Below are positions 9,444 to 15,103 of a stretch of DNA of 23,836 nt, piece by piece. This DNA is from Elysia marginata. Lineage: Eukaryota; Mollusca; Gastropoda; Plakobranchidae. The notes under the pieces are model-generated. The model was not told the origin of the DNA, made no database searches, and saw only the letters and a program-made list of their open reading frames with translations. Made by a program: the position numbers and the translations under genes. Where the stretch lies: NCBI GenBank assembly GCA_019649035.1, contig BMAT01010879.1:1-23836 (forward strand). Reading direction: 5' to 3'. Numbering within the stretch: the first letter of the stretch is position 1; the number at the start of each line of letters is the position of its first letter.

Positions 9444-12400
9444 GTATGTTTTAATTTTCTTCTTTCCTGTCTCTTTTGGAAATCTATTTAAAAATATGGT
9501 GAGAAGAGCACTTATTGTGGACGTCTTTAGCACTGTTTTAATCCAAGCAAATTGAAAATAGCTGAGGGTTAGGTTTATAATATGCCTAGCTTTGTAAAGC
9601 TGTTCACGCGAACTAAATGTAAATGAAAAAAAGTCAATATTTGCAAAAATTACAATTGAATTTGCCAAATTGCCAAACTATGTAGCATAGAATTTAAAAT
9701 ACAAAGTAAAGTCCCCCTGAAAGTCATGGTCTTTTGCCAACCGGTATTTGAGTTTCGGTAGGTGAGGACAATTTGCTTAGGACCTCACAGTTTGAGACTG
9801 TCGACCAGCCGGTATATATCAAATTTTGAAATCTATGACTTTCATTAAGTTATTGGGTTACTGACAGATTAAATTTAGGTGTATATGTAAGCTTTAACTC
9901 AGTAGGTCTGCATTTATAGTTTCGTGAAATTATTTTATAATTTCGTAATATACCTGAAGTTCCCTTGAAGAAATCAAAGCGACAGAACACGGTTTAGCTT
10001 TTCTAAATCTAAATCTATGATCATGCAATAAGTCTAGATCTAAAATAGATCAAGACGTTCCCGCATTTGTAAAAGGGTGAGGTAGAGAGAGAAAGAGACA
10101 GAGAGAGAGAAAGAGGAACTGGGAGAGTGGGAGAAAGAGAAACAAAAGTGATGGTGGAAGGGAAGAAGAGTTAGTGAAATGCTAACCAGAAAGCATTGGG
10201 TGTAGACATCAAGAGAAACAAAAGAAGAACCAATATGCATTGGGCAGAAAACTGTATACGATACAAAAAAAACGAAAAAACAAATCGATATTTAATAGAT
10301 ACACTATATTAATACAAGAGGTAACTTCACGGAGCGAGCGTCTTAGGTCCTACAGCACCACACGTTCAATGATAAATCGCCTTGTTCGTGTTAATTGCTT
10401 TACGGCTATCGTGTCGTTCTTCCACTTATAACCAATTGAAAATGTTCTACTCAGAATAATTATACGTTTACAGAAAGTTTAATAATATATCTTTACATAT
10501 GAATAATACATAATGTCTAACATGTAAACCCTTTAAAAGATTTAACACAGATGTACTTTTGTATAAACGCTGCACAAAATGAAAATTCTCCCTGGAACAT
10601 CTAAAGGAACCTCAATATCTTATTATATCTTGTTAAAAAAAGAATGGTGAGAAGCATGGAAACGTTTGAGACCGATGGGACATTATTTCAGAAAAAGGTT
10701 ATTATTTGTAACACGCTATTCCAGTTAATGAAGGAAACTGTAGTCGATTTCAAATGTCTGATTTTCTTTTACAGCTGTTTGCGGTTCTACTGGTCGCCAG
10801 TGTATCCAAGACATCTCCGAATGTGATGGAACCACCTGTCAGTGCATCAACCCTCCCTATGTCTGGGGTGACCCTTTCTTCATGTGCTATACCAGAGGTT
10901 AGTACCCTCCCTATCCTGGGGAGACCTTTCTTCATGTGCTATACCAGAGGTTAGTACCCTCCTTATCCTGGGGAGACCTTTCTTCATGTGCTATACCAGA
11001 GGTTAGTACCCTCCCTATCCTGGGGAGACCTTTCTTCATGTGCTATACCAGAGGTTAGTACCCCCCCCCCTAAGTCTGGGGAGAGGTTAGTCGCCCCTAT
11101 ATCTGGGGAGACCCTTTCTTCATATACCAGAGGTTAGTCCCCCCTATGTCTGGGGAGATCCTTTCTTCATGTGCTATGTACCGGGCAACGTTGATACGAC
11201 AACGATCGTTTTATCTTAAGGTCTTCTCTAACGCTACACAAGAGTACTAGGATAATAAGAGTGTCAATTTCTATAAATTGGTGGAAAGGAAATAGAGTTG
11301 GCAATCTAAAATAGTCAATTAAATGAGAATTTCTTTTAAAAGTCCATTAGGAGATATAATTTATCGACAGATTTACGTTTAAGTTTTCAGGTTTATCTCC
11401 CTCAATCTTAACTTTCATGTTAACACAGTCTAAAACTAGCTGCAGCTGAGCAATGTTTCATCTTTTTTTTTTTTTCAAACTACTTCTCATCAATCATCCT
11501 CGTATGGTTTAGACGAGCGAAAGGCCCTCATTTTAATCATGTGACATCACACGTCATTGACATGGTAAGGCAAATTATCTTCCCCTCTTTCCATTAATAC
11601 AGGCCAAGTAGCAGCTGAGAGCCGCAACGATCCCAGTTTCACAACATTCAACAACGAGACCACTAACTTCCCATTCCCGTGCAGATATCTGTTGACTCAC
11701 CTCAAACAGGAGCTGAAAGGCCGCAAGAGAGCTGTCATCGGAGAGTGTGAACTTAAGGTGAGGCGTTTCTATCGTTATAGTAGTATTATACTAGATCTAG
11801 GCCTACTAGTTGATTTTTTAGACATTGCATCTAAACTCACATTATAATGAAACATAACAAACAAAGCAAAAATAAATATAAAAACAGCTCAAAAACATAC
11901 TCTCCTTTCTTTAAAAATTCATGGAATCAATCAATAAAAAAGAATGTTTACCTCTATATGTAGCTCTAATTAGAACCGCGAGTTTAAATATATTGTGTTT
12001 TTTTTCTATATGAGCTTTTAACAGCATGATTTGTTGTAACTTTACTTTACGAGGGGTGATCAAAAAGCAATTACCCTAACTATGAAAGAATGCTTAGATT
12101 GTGGAAACATTTTTTATTTTTACAAAGTTGCCATTCACAATAATCCACTTTTCCCATCTTCCTTTAAACTTGGAAAGTCCTTCAAAGTAAAATGTGCTGG
12201 GTTTGGCCTTAAACCAATCTTCTGCAGCGTTTGAAACGCCAACTGCATCTTCAAAGCGCTTTCCTTTTAGGTCTTTCTTATATACTGGGAAATGCAAAAA
12301 GACCGAGGGGAAATTCATTATCACTTCATAAAAATTTTATAAAAATCGACCAAATCCTTCAAAGATGGGACAACTACTTTTTTTACCATCCCTCGTATAT

Positions 12401-15048
12401 ATGTGTTCATGATATTTTGTTCGCATCAAGGCCACATAGTTTTGCCGTTGTGTGCCTCCTTCGTTTTTTACCCGATGACTTAAAGTGCACTTCTTTCTCT
12501 TACAGATTCATGCCTTCAACAGAAGAGAAAGAGGTAAAATCGTCACCCACGGAGCTGACATTTCTGTAAAAGTTACCTATAACAACGGCTCAATAGTGGA
12601 GAGGTCCGTCAGAAAGTATGGCACGGCGGCGAATGGCGTTAACACTGTAAGTTTTTTTTACCATTATTTTGAAAAAAAAGAATCAGTATAACTTTGCTTA
12701 GTTATTCGATAGAATCGAGTTCTATAATTTAATGCTCGGCGGTCAGAAAGTATGGCACGGTGACGAATAGCGTTAACATTGTAAGTTTTTTTACCATAAC
12801 TTTAAAAAAAAAGAATTAGTATAACTTTGCTTAGTTATTCGATAGAATCGAGTTCTATAATTTGATGCTCCAAGGTCAGAAAGTATGGCACGGCAGCGAA
12901 TGGAGTTAACACTGTAAGTTTTTCACCATTATTTTGAAAAATAGAATTAGTATAACTTTGCTTAGTTATTCCATAGAATCAAGTTCTATAATTCGATGAT
13001 TTGACGGTCAGAAAGTATGGCACGGCAGCAAATGGCGTTAACACTTTAATTTTTTTCACCATTGTTTTGAATATAGAATTAGTATAACTATGCTTAGTTA
13101 TTCGATAGAATCGAGTTCTATAATTCGATGTTTTGACGGTCAGAAAGTATGGCACGGCGCCGAATGGCGTTAACACTGTAAATTTCACTACTATTCTCAA
13201 TATAGAATTAGTATAACTATGCACGGTTATTCCACCAAATAGAGTTCTGTGATATAATGTCTCGGTAGATAATTTGGAACAATAGAACTTCGTAAAATAC
13301 GAAAAGTAAGCCTATTTGTCGATAATGAGCAATTTCAGCTGTTCGAATATATAGAAGGCATTTAGTTAAAGTTTGAAATGTTCAGATAGAGGTTTTTTTT
13401 CGTTTCAGTTTGGAATCAACGGCGTACACGCCTATGTCCCTGACGGTCCATTCACTCCATCAGTCGATGTCATGTACGCGGACGCGCCCAACAAAGTTTT
13501 CCTTAAGTGCAAGGAGGATGCCGCCAATAACCAAGTTGTCTTCGAGGTAAGCATTTTGTTGACGATCTCTGAGTCTAAGATAACTTTGTCTATTCATGCC
13601 TTTACCACAATTGCGCCTTTAAAGACAATACCTTGTAAAAATTTGCTTTAAGTTTGAGCTTGCTTGCTTGTTTTTCTGAATTTTTGACGTCCGAGTCAAC
13701 TTCAAGGTTATATCATAGACGGCGCATGGGACGATTGAAAGCTTGCCGCCACACTGTGATGTAAGGAGCACTTGCGTACACCAAACCTAGTCACATTATC
13801 CTGACAGCGGGCCGACCAGACTTAACACTAAATCCATAATGCAAGACACTAGACGGATCATCGTTATTATCAATGTTTAAGTCCTTGGTTTGATTCGGTC
13901 GGGGAGCGAACCACGCACCTTCCGATCTCTGAGCGAGTGTCTTACCGCTAGGCCACAGAGCCGGTTTAAGTTTGAGCCAACAAAACCTTAAGATGTAAAT
14001 AAAGTTAGTCCCTTCCGCCTATCTTTTGAACAATAATTAAATATTTTCATAAGAAAGCAGTAGGCTTTGTTTTTCCTTGGCTTGGGCCGATACACAACCT
14101 CTTCTCAAGTTTATGTGCGTTGCCCTGTAGATTAAATTCCACAATCCTTTGCCGATATAACCACTATTCTCTCCTCTACGTTAAGTCAAAGAGTTTGAAG
14201 ATCAAGAGAGCCGAGCAACGTTGGCTAAGCGTATACGCATGGTTGCATAGCAACAGAAATAGAGCCGGTAAATTCAAAACATAGTAGCGGCAAATACAAA
14301 CACACATACTACTATAGCTTACACTAAACCACAAGGCCTATGCTTTGTTTACCGGCTCTATTCGCATACGCTTTTGCTAGAGCTGTTTTAACGCTGTGTT
14401 AGGCTCAGTTCTCCCTCTTGCTCACTATTCAATTCTCTTTGGTTTAGTTCCCAGCCTGCGGTATCAGAATCACCTTCGTACCTTACGATACAGTGTTGAG
14501 AAGAAACCAGGAACAGATCCCAGGCTTGTCTGTCGGAGTCAACTGTGCTCACCGTAAGTTTACACCTATGGGACTGTTTCAGTACTAACTTTTTTGTGTG
14601 CGAAATATTCAAAAGGTGGGCTCACCAGCGAACTCTTTTGTTGTCGGGGTAGTTTATTTAAAAAGATTCAGTGCTAAATCTAAGCCTAAAAACTCACCAT
14701 TGTACAAGGAACTACTCTAAAAGAATTTTTTAAAGCTCATGGAACAGACCCATAGCAGATCACTATTTTTAAAGAGCGTTTTTCCCATAGTGTTTGTCCC
14801 GTCATGCTCCAAGCGCCGTTAATCCGACAGGCCATTACCAACCAAATTACCGTCTGAACTCAGAGCAGTCACTCTAGCACATTGACAAGACCTTTCACTG
14901 CCTATGACCGGGTACTAATTTATTGCCTGAGTGCGGCGAAGAACAGTGTGTAAAAAGCCTTTGTCAAGAATCAAAAAGATCAAGAGGGATATAGAAAGAG
15001 GCATAAAAAGATGGCGAAAATTAGAGAGAGACTGACAAAAGGAGTAAA

Positions 15049-15103
<55 letters not shown>

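Noticed and set aside
10754..10954. 66-codon plus-strand frame over exon 2
   Set aside because: It is out of frame with the cysteine pattern and splice phases; it stays open because of the tandem repeat.
12979..13224. 81-codon minus-strand frame with internally repeated protein
   Set aside because: The internal repeat simply mirrors the ~132-bp DNA array on the opposite strand.
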